From contig NZ_JAJBTT010000054.1 of the NCBI RefSeq assembly GCF_020860705.1, forward strand, positions 1 to 64,000: a DNA stretch of 64,000 bases, given 5' to 3'. The translations under genes were made by a program, and so were the position numbers. The notes beneath the pieces are model-generated. The model searched no databases. It was not told where the DNA came from and worked only from the letters and a program-made list of their open reading frames with translations. Source of the DNA: Akkermansia sp. GTDB taxonomy: Bacteria; Verrucomicrobiota; Verrucomicrobiia; Verrucomicrobiales; Akkermansiaceae. Shown here in pieces: positions 18,067 through 26,448 of this stretch. Position 1 is the first letter of the stretch, and each line of letters starts with the position of its first letter.

Positions 18067-19440
18067 TTACTGGGGCGGAAAGGTGAGGTTCATGACTTGC
18101 TCCATGCGGGCAAGGCGGCTGCCCTTGAAGAGAACGATGTCTCCGGGGGACGTGTGGCTGCGGAGCCAGGCGGCGGCGTCCTCCGCGGTATCCAGATGAA
18201 TGGCCCTGGTAGACGAACCGGGGGGGATGGCATCCGTGATCCGCGCGGCATCCGTTCCCACGCTGATTACGCAGTCAAAGCGGAGCTTTTCCGCCGTGCG
18301 TCCCACCAGGGCGTGCCCTTCATCGGAAAAAGAGCCCAGTTCCCCCATCCTGCCCAGCACGGCAAACCGCCTGCCCGTGCAGGAGAGTTCCGCGACGGTG
18401 CGCAGGGCGGCCTGCATGGAATCCGGATTGGCGTTATAGGTATCGTCCACTACCAGCATGCCGTTGATCCGGGTGCAGTGAAGCCTGCCGCCCGTGATCC
18501 GGGCCTGGTTGAGGCCGGAGATGATCTGTTCCTTCGCAAGACCTGCCACCCATCCGGCCGCGGCGGCCAGCAGCGCATTGCCCACCATGTGGCGGCCGTG
18601 GACGGGAAGTTCCACCTCTTCCCGGCAGAAGTCCGGGATGAAAAGGGTGAAGCGCGTCCCTTTTTCCGTGGAGACAAGGTTTTCCGCCCGGACAGTGCCG
18701 GAGCCGATGCCGCAGTCAATGCAGGAGGCGCGGGTGGACTGGCGGATCATGTCCGCATAGTCGCAGTCCGCCGGGAAAATCATGAAGCCGTTTTCCGGCA
18801 GGCACCGGGCCACCGTGCATTTTTCCCGGGCGATGTTTTCCCGGGAACCCAGGTATTCAATGTGGGACGTGCCGATGCTGGTAATGATGCCGATCTTCGG
18901 GCGCGCCATTTCACACAGGGGGGCCAGTTCTCCCGGATGGTTCATGCCCATTTCCCACACGGCCGCCTCATCTGCCGGAGAGGCCTGGAGAATGCTGAGG
19001 GGAACGCCGATGTGGTTGTTCAGGTTGCCCTGCGTGGCGATGGTCCGGAATCCCTGGGAAAGGACGGCGGCGGTCAGGTCCTTGGTGGAGGTTTTTCCGT
19101 TGGAGCCAGTCAGGCCGACGGCAGTGAGGGTCAGCCCGGCGCGCCACCAGGAGGCGAGTTTTTGCAGGGCTTTCAACGTATCTTCCACCAGGATGACGGC
19201 GCAGGAGGGATCAATGCCCTGTTCCACGCGGCTGACGACGACGATGGCTGCGGTGCGGGAGGCCTCCGGGGCAAACAGGTTGCCGTCAAATTTTTCTCCC
19301 CCCAGGGCGAAAAAAACGGCATGGGGCGGCAGCTTGCGGCTGTCCGTGCACACGCCTCCGGAAGAGACCCTGTCAAAGGGGCCGCTGACCAGTTTTCCGC
19401 CGATGGCGTTGCAGATGCCGTGTGCCGTGAGGGAGGTCAT
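18067..19440 (-). CDS. murF: UDP-MurNAc-tripeptide--D-alanyl-D-alanine ligase MurF
   Basis: 457 residues. Mur ligase that adds the D-Ala-D-Ala made by Ddl. ATP loop GSNGKTSTKDLTAAVL, EMGMNHPGELAPL and DDTYNANPDSMQAAL are family-specific. It is preceded by murE with a 17-nt gap and followed by mraY after 5 nt, the canonical order. Confidence 0.96.
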   Translation of the reverse strand: MTSLTAHGICNAIGGKLVSGPFDRVSSGGVCTDSRKLPPHAVFFALGGEKFDGNLFAPEASRTAAIVVVSRVEQGIDPSCAVILVEDTLKALQKLASWWRAGLTLTAVGLTGSNGKTSTKDLTAAVLSQGFRTIATQGNLNNHIGVPLSILQASPADEAAVWEMGMNHPGELAPLCEMARPKIGIITSIGTSHIEYLGSRENIAREKCTVARCLPENGFMIFPADCDYADMIRQSTRASCIDCGIGSGTVRAENLVSTEKGTRFTLFIPDFCREEVELPVHGRHMVGNALLAAAAGWVAGLAKEQIISGLNQARITGGRLHCTRINGMLVVDDTYNANPDSMQAALRTVAELSCTGRRFAVLGRMGELGSFSDEGHALVGRTAEKLRFDCVISVGTDAARITDAIPPGSSTRAIHLDTAEDAAAWLRSHTSPGDIVLFKGSRLARMEQVMNLTFPPQ

Positions 19441-19457
19441 GAAAGGTGGAATGGTGG

Positions 19458-20963
19458 CTATGTCTGGGGGAATTCTTCCCGCTCCTTGATGAACATGTTG
19501 CGGCGCACTTCCTTGGCGTCGCTGAAATCAATGCGGCCGGAGGAAAGCTCCTGGTAGTTTTCATGGCCCTTGCCCGCAATGAGGACGATGTCCCCCAGCC
19601 GGGCCTGGTCGATGGCCGTGGCGATGGCCCGGGCGCGGTCCGGGATGATGGCGTACCTGCCTTCCGGCATCCCCGCCGTAATCTGGTTGATGATGGAGAG
19701 GGGTTCCTCGCTCCGGGGATTGTCGGAGGTGACGATGCAGGCGTCCGACAGGCGCGCGGCTACGGCTCCCATGAGCGGACGCTTGCCTTTGTCCCGGTCC
19801 CCGCCGCAGCCGAACACGGTAATCAGGCGGCGGGAGCACAGTTCCTTGAGCGTCCTGCAGACGTTTTCCAGGGCATCCGGCGTGTGGGCGTAATCAATGA
19901 AAATCTGGGCGCCTCCGGGATGGGTGAACAATTCCAGCCTTCCGGGAACCTGCGGGATGTTCTGGAGGTTTGCGATGGCGTCCCGCACCGGAATGCCGGC
20001 ACAGATGACGGCGGCCAGGGCAGCCAGGCTGTTGTACATGTTGAATTTGCCGATCAGGGGCACGCGCACCAGATAGCTTTTTCCCTTGTATTCCAATTCG
20101 TATTCGCTGCCCTTGGCGGTGGCGTGGTGCACCAGCATGCGGAAATCCGCACCCAGGGCGGAGCCGTAGGTCTTTACGGTCATCCGTCCGGAGAACATCT
20201 CCGCCAGCCGGCGGCCGTAGGCGTCGTCCATGTTAATGACGGCCACGGGCTTGCGGCGGGATTTGGTGTCCTGCGCCATCTGCTCGAACAATTTCACCTT
20301 GGCCTGGAAATAATTTTCCATGGTGTGGTGGTAGTCCAGGTGGTCCTGGGTCAGGTTGGTGAAAATGCCCACGTTGAAATTGATGCCTGCCACGCGTTCC
20401 TGGTCCAGCGCATGGGAGGATACTTCCATGGAGACGCCGCGGCAGCCGTTTTCATACATTTCCTTCAGCAGATGTTCCAGTTCCAGCGGACCGGGCGTGG
20501 TGTGGGTGGAAGGGGTGATTTCCTGCCCGTTGTCATAGGCGATGGTGCCGATCAGCCCGGCGCGCAGCCAGGATTGCCGGAGCAGGGAATGGGCGATGTA
20601 GGCCGTGGTGGTTTTTCCGTTTGTCCCCGTGACGCCGATCATGGTCATGTGGCGCGAGGGGTGGCCGTTCCAGGCCGCGCCCATCAGGCTGACGGCCAGC
20701 CGGGAATCATTCACCTCCACCCAGGAGATGCTGGCGTTCCTGGCTTCCTGCGTGCAGGGTATTTCCGCGACGATGGCGCAGGCGCCGCGGCGGATGGCTT
20801 CCGGGATGAATGCATGGCCGTCCGCCTGGATTCCTTTCAGGGCAATGTAGCAGGAGCCGGGCAGAACGCGGCGGCTGTCGCATTCCAGATGGGAGATTTT
20901 CACCTGGGGGGAGCCGGTGAGCGTATGGGAGGGAAGATCTTTGAGTAACGTAAGTAGCTTCAT
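19458..20963 (-). CDS. murE: UDP-MurNAc-tripeptide synthetase MurE (meso-diaminopimelate type)
   Basis: 501 residues. Adds the third stem-peptide residue. ATP loop GTNGKTTTAYIAHSLL, the carbamylated-Lys region and the substrate motif DNPRSEEP are visible. In known MurE enzymes DNPR is the signature for meso-diaminopimelate rather than lysine, so the wall is predicted to be of A1gamma type as in Gram-negatives. Starts 7 nt after the ftsI stop. Confidence 0.96.
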   Translation of the reverse strand: MKLLTLLKDLPSHTLTGSPQVKISHLECDSRRVLPGSCYIALKGIQADGHAFIPEAIRRGACAIVAEIPCTQEARNASISWVEVNDSRLAVSLMGAAWNGHPSRHMTMIGVTGTNGKTTTAYIAHSLLRQSWLRAGLIGTIAYDNGQEITPSTHTTPGPLELEHLLKEMYENGCRGVSMEVSSHALDQERVAGINFNVGIFTNLTQDHLDYHHTMENYFQAKVKLFEQMAQDTKSRRKPVAVINMDDAYGRRLAEMFSGRMTVKTYGSALGADFRMLVHHATAKGSEYELEYKGKSYLVRVPLIGKFNMYNSLAALAAVICAGIPVRDAIANLQNIPQVPGRLELFTHPGGAQIFIDYAHTPDALENVCRTLKELCSRRLITVFGCGGDRDKGKRPLMGAVAARLSDACIVTSDNPRSEEPLSIINQITAGMPEGRYAIIPDRARAIATAIDQARLGDIVLIAGKGHENYQELSSGRIDFSDAKEVRRNMFIKEREEFPQT

Positions 20964-20970
20964 GATGGAA

Positions 20971-23070
20971 TTATCTGCGCGGCGGTTTGGACGGGGAAGG
21001 AGAGGCTTGGGACCGGGAGGCTTTCTTGTCCGCCTCTGCGGAAGGCGTGTTCTTGGGAATGTTCATGGCCGCCGCCAGGCGCGTGGCCAGTTTCTGGAAG
21101 ACCGGAGCGCATACGGTGCCGCCGCCGGGATGGCAGTGCTTGGAAGTGGGGTCGTCAATGACGACGAGGCAGACGAAGGCCGGATCCTCCACGGGAAGCA
21201 TCCCTACAAAGGAGACGGTATAGCGGTTGTCAAAATAGCCCCCGGTGGGCTTCACCTTGTGGGCGGTGCCGGTCTTGCCCCCTACATTGTAGCCTTCAAT
21301 CCGCGCTCTTTTGGCGGTTCCGTCCAGGTCCGTAACATGGAAAAGGGCGTTCCTGAGGCCCCGTGCCGTTTTAACGCTCATGACCCGGCAGGCTTCCACA
21401 GGGGGGGAGGACTGGAAGTTCTTGTCATCCACGTAAATGCCGTCCACCAGCCGGGGGCGCATGCGCACGCCGTCATTTGCAATGGCGGCATAGGCCATGG
21501 CGATCTGCAGGGGGGAGACCATCAGGGAATAGCCGAAGCTGATGCGGGAGAAGTTGACGAAGTTGCTGCCGTCCTGGCACTGGCTGTTGGTTTCTCCCGG
21601 CAAATCAATCCCCGTCTTGGAGGAAAAGCCGTACAGGTCAAAGTACTTTTTATAAGTGGGCCATCCCGATTTCAGCGCAATGCGGAAGGCACCCGGATTG
21701 CTGGACTTTTTCAGCACGCCCGCTACGGTCAGGGCGCTGTAGAAGCGGGGAGCGTCCGTCACGGGACGGGAACCCGGCACCATGTAGGGCGTGCAGTTGA
21801 CCATGGTGTCGAACGTGGCTTTCCCCGTATCCACGGCGGAAGTGACGGAAACGATTTTAAAGGTGGAGCCGGGTTCGTACAGGGACTGCACAGCGAAGTG
21901 GTAGGCTCCTTCCTGAAGGCCCTCGCGCGTATTTAAATTATAGTGGGGGCGGCTGGCCATCGCCAGGATGCTGCCGGTCTTGGGCTCCACCACGATGATG
22001 CAGCCGCGCGGCTTGTGCGTCTGGTCCGTATAAAAAGAGATGGCGGCGTCTAGCTCCTCCTCCACGATCGTCTGGTACTCCATGTTCACCGTCAGGCGCA
22101 CGTTCAGGCCGTCTACGGCGTCCTTGAAGCGGGAATCCGCGGAGGGGATGATGCGGCCGCGGCTGTCCTTCCGGTATTCCCGGATGCCATTGTGGCCCAG
22201 AAGCTGGTCATCCAGCTGTTTTTCAAGGCCGGAAAGAGCCACGGGCCGGGGGCCGCTGTCCTTCGTCTGGGCAATGTAGCCCAGAATGTGCACCATGCAT
22301 TCCGGAACGGAATAGACGCGCTTGGAAGAGGTTTCAAACCGGAATCCCTGCACGCGGGCGTTCTGGATGGCCTGGCGCAACAGTTCCGCTTTTTCCTCGG
22401 ACAGGTTCTTGGCGATGACAATGCGCTTCTTGGGAATCTCCCCGTCCTTTTCCACCGTGCTGATGATGTCCTGCACGCTCATGTCCGGCAGGAAAGGGGC
22501 GATCACGCTGGCCGCGTATTCCAGATGGGCCTGCACGTATTTTCTCACCATGTCCGGCTCATAAAGCTCTTCCAGCTTCTTTTTGGCCATGTCCACCCCT
22601 TCCGGGCCGTCTTCAGGTTCTTCCAGCAGGATTTTCGCCAGGTTGTGCTCCTTGCTGCCGTCCTTTTTGCTGGCCGCCTGGCCGAGAATCTTGCTGCGGA
22701 AGCCGGAAACGAGCTTTTCCTTCTCCTTCTCCGTAGCAGCATCCTTCCAGAAAGAGGAATGGACGGCCTTGGAATAGGCCAGTGCCCAGCTGATGGTCTT
22801 GGGATCGTTCAGGTGGTAGCCGTCCGCAATTAGCTCGGAGCTCTGCATGTTGTTGGTGAGGATTTCCTCATTGGCGTCCATGATGCGGCCGCGCTGGGGC
22901 AAGAGCACCTCCCGTTCAATAATGCCGCCGCTGGGGACGCCGCCCGTTTTCCGGGGGGAAACCAGCTGGATATTGACCAGCGTCAGCATCAGCCAGATGA
23001 CCGTGGCGCCCGCCACGCCGCACAGGACGAGGCTTCTTCTGGCGAATCTGGATTTTGTAATCGTGATCAT
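20971..23070 (-). CDS. ftsI: Septal peptidoglycan transpeptidase FtsI (class B PBP)
   Basis: 699 residues from ATG 23070 (MITITKSRFARRSLV), 16 nt after the ftsL-like stop. One N-terminal membrane segment (LVLCGVAGATVIWLMLTLVN) is followed by a pedestal region and a transpeptidase domain. The penicillin-binding motifs are read as STFK (S402), SSN and KTGTAHK. It is longer than E. coli FtsI (588) because of a charged Lys/Glu-rich insertion in the pedestal (about residues 120-190) and a basic Ser/Pro/Lys tail. No PASTA domain is seen. It forms the polymerase-transpeptidase pair with FtsW. Confidence 0.94.
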   Translation of the reverse strand: MITITKSRFARRSLVLCGVAGATVIWLMLTLVNIQLVSPRKTGGVPSGGIIEREVLLPQRGRIMDANEEILTNNMQSSELIADGYHLNDPKTISWALAYSKAVHSSFWKDAATEKEKEKLVSGFRSKILGQAASKKDGSKEHNLAKILLEEPEDGPEGVDMAKKKLEELYEPDMVRKYVQAHLEYAASVIAPFLPDMSVQDIISTVEKDGEIPKKRIVIAKNLSEEKAELLRQAIQNARVQGFRFETSSKRVYSVPECMVHILGYIAQTKDSGPRPVALSGLEKQLDDQLLGHNGIREYRKDSRGRIIPSADSRFKDAVDGLNVRLTVNMEYQTIVEEELDAAISFYTDQTHKPRGCIIVVEPKTGSILAMASRPHYNLNTREGLQEGAYHFAVQSLYEPGSTFKIVSVTSAVDTGKATFDTMVNCTPYMVPGSRPVTDAPRFYSALTVAGVLKKSSNPGAFRIALKSGWPTYKKYFDLYGFSSKTGIDLPGETNSQCQDGSNFVNFSRISFGYSLMVSPLQIAMAYAAIANDGVRMRPRLVDGIYVDDKNFQSSPPVEACRVMSVKTARGLRNALFHVTDLDGTAKRARIEGYNVGGKTGTAHKVKPTGGYFDNRYTVSFVGMLPVEDPAFVCLVVIDDPTSKHCHPGGGTVCAPVFQKLATRLAAAMNIPKNTPSAEADKKASRSQASPSPSKPPRR

Positions 23071-23086
23071 GAACGGCTCAGCGCAT

Positions 23087-23431
23087 TTAATTGCCTGCCG
23101 CGGCAATGCGGGAGGCGTTTTCGGGAGAAATGTATTCTACGGCGGAGGGATCGATGGGCTGCAGGTCGGACTTGTCCTGGGCCAGCCTGTCGCGGATGGC
23201 CCAGCGGCTGGTCAGGGAGGAAGTCTTGGAGCGGTAGTATTCCTTCGTGAGCTCGCAGGAGGCGATCTCCTCGTTCATTTGCTTGATGTCGCGGGCGACC
23301 TGGATCTGGTCGTTTTTCAGCACGGCATAAGTGATGCCCGCTCCGCAGGTCAGGGAAGCGAAGGCAATGAGCCACATGATCATGCTTACGCTGATCTGAT
23401 GGCCGGTGAAACGCTGTTTGAATCTTTTCAT
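23087..23431 (-). CDS. ftsL: FtsL-like division protein
   Basis: 114 residues: short basic tail, a single membrane helix (IMWLIAFASLTCGAGITYAVL), then a helical segment (QIQVARDIKQMNEEIASCELT) suited to a coiled coil. There is no sequence signature for FtsL; the call rests on this topology and on the position between rsmH and ftsI, where ftsL lies in most dcw clusters. It lies 21 nt after rsmH. Confidence 0.75.
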   Translation of the reverse strand: MKRFKQRFTGHQISVSMIMWLIAFASLTCGAGITYAVLKNDQIQVARDIKQMNEEIASCELTKEYYRSKTSSLTSRWAIRDRLAQDKSDLQPIDPSAVEYISPENASRIAAAGN

Positions 23432-23452
23432 GGTGGTGGCGAAGGAGAGGAG

Positions 23453-25018
23453 TCAGATGATTTTTTCCACGCCGCGCAATTTGGCGCTGCGGGAACGGGG
23501 GTTGGTTGAAAGTTCTTCTTCTCCCGCAGTGACGGGCTTGCGGGAAAGCAGGCGGAAGCAGTAATCCGGGTTGGGGCGCGGAGCCGGCCATTCCGGACGG
23601 TCGATTTCCGGACGGCTCCGGAGGTCGAAGAACTGCTTGACCCTGCGGTCTTCCAGGCTGTGGAAGGTGATGACGGCCATGCGGCCTCCCTTGCCGAGCA
23701 GGCGCACGGAGGAATCCAGCAGGGCGTCCAGGGCATCCAGTTCCCCGTTGACGGCAATTCTCAGGGCCTGGAACGTGCGGGTGCCGGCGTGCTGCCTGCC
23801 CTTGCGGGGAAGAACGGATTCCACCACGCGGGCGAGCTGTGCGGTGGTGGTGATGGGAGCCGTGGAACGCGCCTTCACGATGGCGCGGGCGATGGCGCGG
23901 GAAGCCCGCTCTTCACCGAACTGCCAGATGATGTCCGCAAGCTCCTCTTCCGGAGCTTCATTCACCAGATTCCGGGCGGAAAAGGCGGCGCGGGTGTCCA
24001 TGCGCATGTCCAGGGGGCCGTCTTCCCGGAAGGAAAAACCGCGGGAGGCCGTGTCCAGCTGGTGGGAGGAAACGCCCAGGTCAGCCAGAAGTCCGTCCAC
24101 CCGGGAAACGCCCTGCATGGCGAGGATGGCTTCCACGTCCTGAAAGTTGCCGGCAAGCACCTTGAAGCGGGAGCCGAAGCGGGCCAGCTTGAGTGTGGCG
24201 GCGCGGCGGGCGTCAGGGTCACGGTCAATTCCCCAAACAGTAGCGCCTTGTTCCAGAAGAAGTTCCGTATGGCCGCCGCCCCCGAGCGTGCAGTCCACGA
24301 TGAGTTTTCCGGGTCCCGCTGCGAGCATGTCCACCGTCTCATGCAGCAGAACGGTGACGTGGCTGAATCCGGTTACGGCCTCGCCGCCGTCCTGTTCCTC
24401 CGCAGCAGTGGCGGAAACGGCGTCTTCACCCAGCTCGGAAATCAGGGCGTCCACCTTGGCTCCGGCTTCCGGAGCTTTCAGCGCTTCCGCGTGGTACACG
24501 TTTTCCCACGCCACGGAGGGGGCCAGGGCCTTCCAGGCGCAGACCAGTTCATCCACGCCCATCTCCTCCGTCAGTTCCGCAATCACGTGCACATGGTTGC
24601 GGCAGATGCTCCATGCCAGCAGGCGGCAGGACGTGCCGTCCGCAATGCCGTCCGCCAGGGCCTGAGCCTCCTCCGGGCGAACGTGCGTACCCGCGCCCGC
24701 GCGTAAAGAAAGCTCAACATGGTCGTCAAAAGCCCGGTTCAGGCTGGAGGACAATGCGCCCAGTTTGCCATAGGCGCCCTTCTGCCCCGCCAGGGACATC
24801 TCCGCGGTGATGCGCTCCTTTTCCTGCTGCCAGGAAACCATATCCTGCGCCGGAAGGGCGTCATGCACCCAAAAAACAATGGAATAGGCCGTAACTTCCG
24901 CATGCAGTCCGGTTCTGGCCCCCATGCCCAGACTGGAAACAAGCCAGCCCGGGCGCAACGCAAGCGTTGCGTACGGATGGGCCTGGTGCGTGGGCGGAAT
25001 GGTTGGGTTGGGAGGCAT
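23453..25018 (-). CDS. rsmH: RsmH 16S rRNA methyltransferase fused to an N-terminal RAYT/IS200-like HUH domain
   Basis: 521 residues, against about 310 for ordinary RsmH. From about residue 218 it is a full RsmH: FSHVTVLLHETVDML, the SAM loop VDCTLGGGGHTELLL, and FRIDVE-equivalent C-terminal motifs ending in RSRSAKLRGVEKI; it methylates N4 of C1402 in 16S rRNA. Residues about 35-185 resemble REP-associated tyrosine transposases: TAYSIVFWVHDALP corresponds to their opening strand, LRAGAGTHVRPEEAQAL to a mid helix, CRLLAWSICRNHVHVIAEL to the HUH strand (H142, H144), then AWKALAP and a Tyr at 175 (ENVYHAEAL) where the nucleophile lies. The frame is continuous and no likely start separates the halves. 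The start at ATG 25018 is 9 nt after mraZ. A linker of about 35 Ala/Glu-rich residues joins the domains. Confidence 0.92.
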   Translation of the reverse strand: MPPNPTIPPTHQAHPYATLALRPGWLVSSLGMGARTGLHAEVTAYSIVFWVHDALPAQDMVSWQQEKERITAEMSLAGQKGAYGKLGALSSSLNRAFDDHVELSLRAGAGTHVRPEEAQALADGIADGTSCRLLAWSICRNHVHVIAELTEEMGVDELVCAWKALAPSVAWENVYHAEALKAPEAGAKVDALISELGEDAVSATAAEEQDGGEAVTGFSHVTVLLHETVDMLAAGPGKLIVDCTLGGGGHTELLLEQGATVWGIDRDPDARRAATLKLARFGSRFKVLAGNFQDVEAILAMQGVSRVDGLLADLGVSSHQLDTASRGFSFREDGPLDMRMDTRAAFSARNLVNEAPEEELADIIWQFGEERASRAIARAIVKARSTAPITTTAQLARVVESVLPRKGRQHAGTRTFQALRIAVNGELDALDALLDSSVRLLGKGGRMAVITFHSLEDRRVKQFFDLRSRPEIDRPEWPAPRPNPDYCFRLLSRKPVTAGEEELSTNPRSRSAKLRGVEKII

Positions 25019-25027
25019 GAAGGGAGA

Positions 25028-25483
25028 TCAGAGAATGCCGTAGGATTGGTTGATGTCGGAAATGCTGGCGTTTTCACGCCGGGAAACTTCTTCATAGAGA
25101 GAGGGTTCCCATAATTCGAAATATCCTCTCCGCGCGGCCAGCCTGACGGAGGAACCGAGTTGTGCGTGTTCGCACATTTGTTTGGGTATCAGCAATTTAC
25201 CCTGGGCGTTAATGACGGCCTCCACGCAGTTGGCGTATAACCGGCCGATGAACAGGTCAATCTGCGCTTCCGTATATCCGGGCGTAGCTTCTATCTTATC
25301 AATGATTTGCTGGAATTTTTCCCGCGTGTAGACCTTAACGGTCGGCAATTCAAGGCGCCGGCCGGAGAGCAGGAGCAGGGCGCAACCTTCGGTAGGCCTC
25401 CATTCCGTCGGAATCGCAATCCGGTTTTTGGGGTCCAGCTTGTGCGTGTATGCACCAAAAAGGTTGTCAGATACACTGCTCAT
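25028..25483 (-). CDS. mraZ: Transcriptional regulator MraZ
   Basis: 151 residues from ATG 25483 (MSSVSDNLFGAYTHKLDPKNR); an in-frame GTG at 25498 is also possible. Two SpoVT/AbrB-type DNA-binding halves: HKLDPKNRIAIPTEWRP and VINAQGKLLIPKQMCEHA. MraZ is the first gene of most dcw clusters and represses its own promoter. Repeats of the expected type lie immediately upstream. The C-terminal part is slightly longer than usual (FELWEPSLYEEVSRRENA). Confidence 0.93.
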   Translation of the reverse strand: MSSVSDNLFGAYTHKLDPKNRIAIPTEWRPTEGCALLLLSGRRLELPTVKVYTREKFQQIIDKIEATPGYTEAQIDLFIGRLYANCVEAVINAQGKLLIPKQMCEHAQLGSSVRLAARRGYFELWEPSLYEEVSRRENASISDINQSYGIL

Positions 25484-25494
25484 CGCATGCAAGT

Positions 25495-25541
25495 ACACTA
25501 AGTAGTGACTTCAATACACTTTAATGCACTTGAAATGTCAA
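25495..25541 (-). promoter_or_regulatory. dcw promoter with MraZ-box-like repeats
   Basis: Minus-strand promoter TTGACA (25541-25536), 17-bp spacer, TGTATT (25518-25513). Inside and just downstream lie short repeats at 10-bp intervals: AAGTGC starting at 25531, AAGTGT at 25521, AAGTCA at 25511, and an off-register TAGTGT at 25500. MraZ is known to bind arrays of short direct repeats with one-helical-turn spacing (TGGG-type in E. coli, AAAGTG-type in Mycoplasma). The overlap with the spacer and -10 predicts repression. Confidence 0.72.
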
Positions 25542-25605
25542 CACCGTACTGGAAAAAACTATTTTTTCTTGTGTTCATGTCATGAAAAAAAGCATTGATC
25601 CGGTC

Positions 25606-25634
25606 TTGCTCCGTTCCGGGGCCGGTATTATATT
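25606..25634 (+). promoter_or_regulatory. Promoter of the MBL hydrolase gene
   Basis: TTGCTC (25606-25611), 17-bp spacer, TATATT (25629-25634). The predicted start of transcription, about 7 nt downstream, coincides with the ATG at 25641, so the mRNA may be leaderless. It is divergent from the dcw promoter. Confidence 0.45.
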
Positions 25635-25640
25635 CCGCGC

Positions 25641-26420
25641 ATGATGCAGTTTTGCGTGTTGGGCAGCGGCAGCGGAGGAAATGCCACCATTGTGAAGGCC
25701 GGTGAAACCGTCCTGCTGGTGGATGCCGGGTTCAGCGCCGCCAGGCTGCGGGATAAAATGAAATCCGCCGGCGTGGAACCGGATGAGCTGGACGCCATTC
25801 TGCTCACCCATGAACACACCGACCACATGAAAGGCGTGCACCAGTTCACCAAGAAATACACCGTGCGCGTTTATGCCACCCGCCACACGGCCATGTGCGT
25901 TCAGGAAAAAGCTCCGGAAGTCCCCTGGACTTATTTTGAAAAGGGGCAGTCCTTTAAAATAGGGGACATCGTGGTCACTCCCTTTGCCACTTACCATGAT
26001 GCTGTGGACCCGGTGGGGTTCAAATTTGAAACGGAACAATCCAGCCTGGGCTTCATTTCCGATACGGGCCACGCTCCCGGCAGCGTGGCGGAATACCTCT
26101 CCCTGGTGGACAGCCTGGTGGTGGAATCAAACTACGATCCGGACATGCTGGCAGCCACTCCCAGGCGGCCCTGGCCGCTGAAACAGCGCATTGCTTCCGA
26201 GCACGGGCACTTGTCCAACGAACAGGCCTGCGACCTGCTGAGGCGGATTGCCCATGACGCGCTGAAAAACGTGGTGCTGGCCCACCTGAGCGCAGAAAGC
26301 AATTCTCCGGCATTGGCAGAAAGCCTGATGCGTGCTACCCTGCATGACATGGGACTGGCTTCCACCTCCCTGTTCTGCGCCAGCCAGGATACCAGCCTGC
26401 CGTGGATCCGGGTCTGCTGA
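25641..26420 (+). CDS. MBL-fold metallohydrolase (YycJ/WalJ-like)
   Basis: 259 residues, metallo-beta-lactamase fold. The N-terminus QFCVLGSGSGGNATIVKAG and the metal motif LLTHEHTDHMKGV are typical of the YycJ/WalJ branch, thought to be nucleases or phosphodiesterases. Further ligands are expected at SDTGHAPGS and in EHGHLSNEQA. It is soluble, with no signal peptide. It is transcribed divergently from mraZ and followed after 28 nt by a TRIC channel gene. The exact substrate is unknown. Confidence 0.88.
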   Translation: MMQFCVLGSGSGGNATIVKAGETVLLVDAGFSAARLRDKMKSAGVEPDELDAILLTHEHTDHMKGVHQFTKKYTVRVYATRHTAMCVQEKAPEVPWTYFEKGQSFKIGDIVVTPFATYHDAVDPVGFKFETEQSSLGFISDTGHAPGSVAEYLSLVDSLVVESNYDPDMLAATPRRPWPLKQRIASEHGHLSNEQACDLLRRIAHDALKNVVLAHLSAESNSPALAESLMRATLHDMGLASTSLFCASQDTSLPWIRVC

Positions 26421-26448
26421 ATCTTCCCTTTTCCCCTTTCCTCCCGCC

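Noticed and set aside
24479-24901. Insertion sequence or transposon at rsmH
   Set aside because: There are no terminal repeats or target duplications visible and the HUH-like domain is in frame with RsmH. It is a domain fusion, not a separate element.
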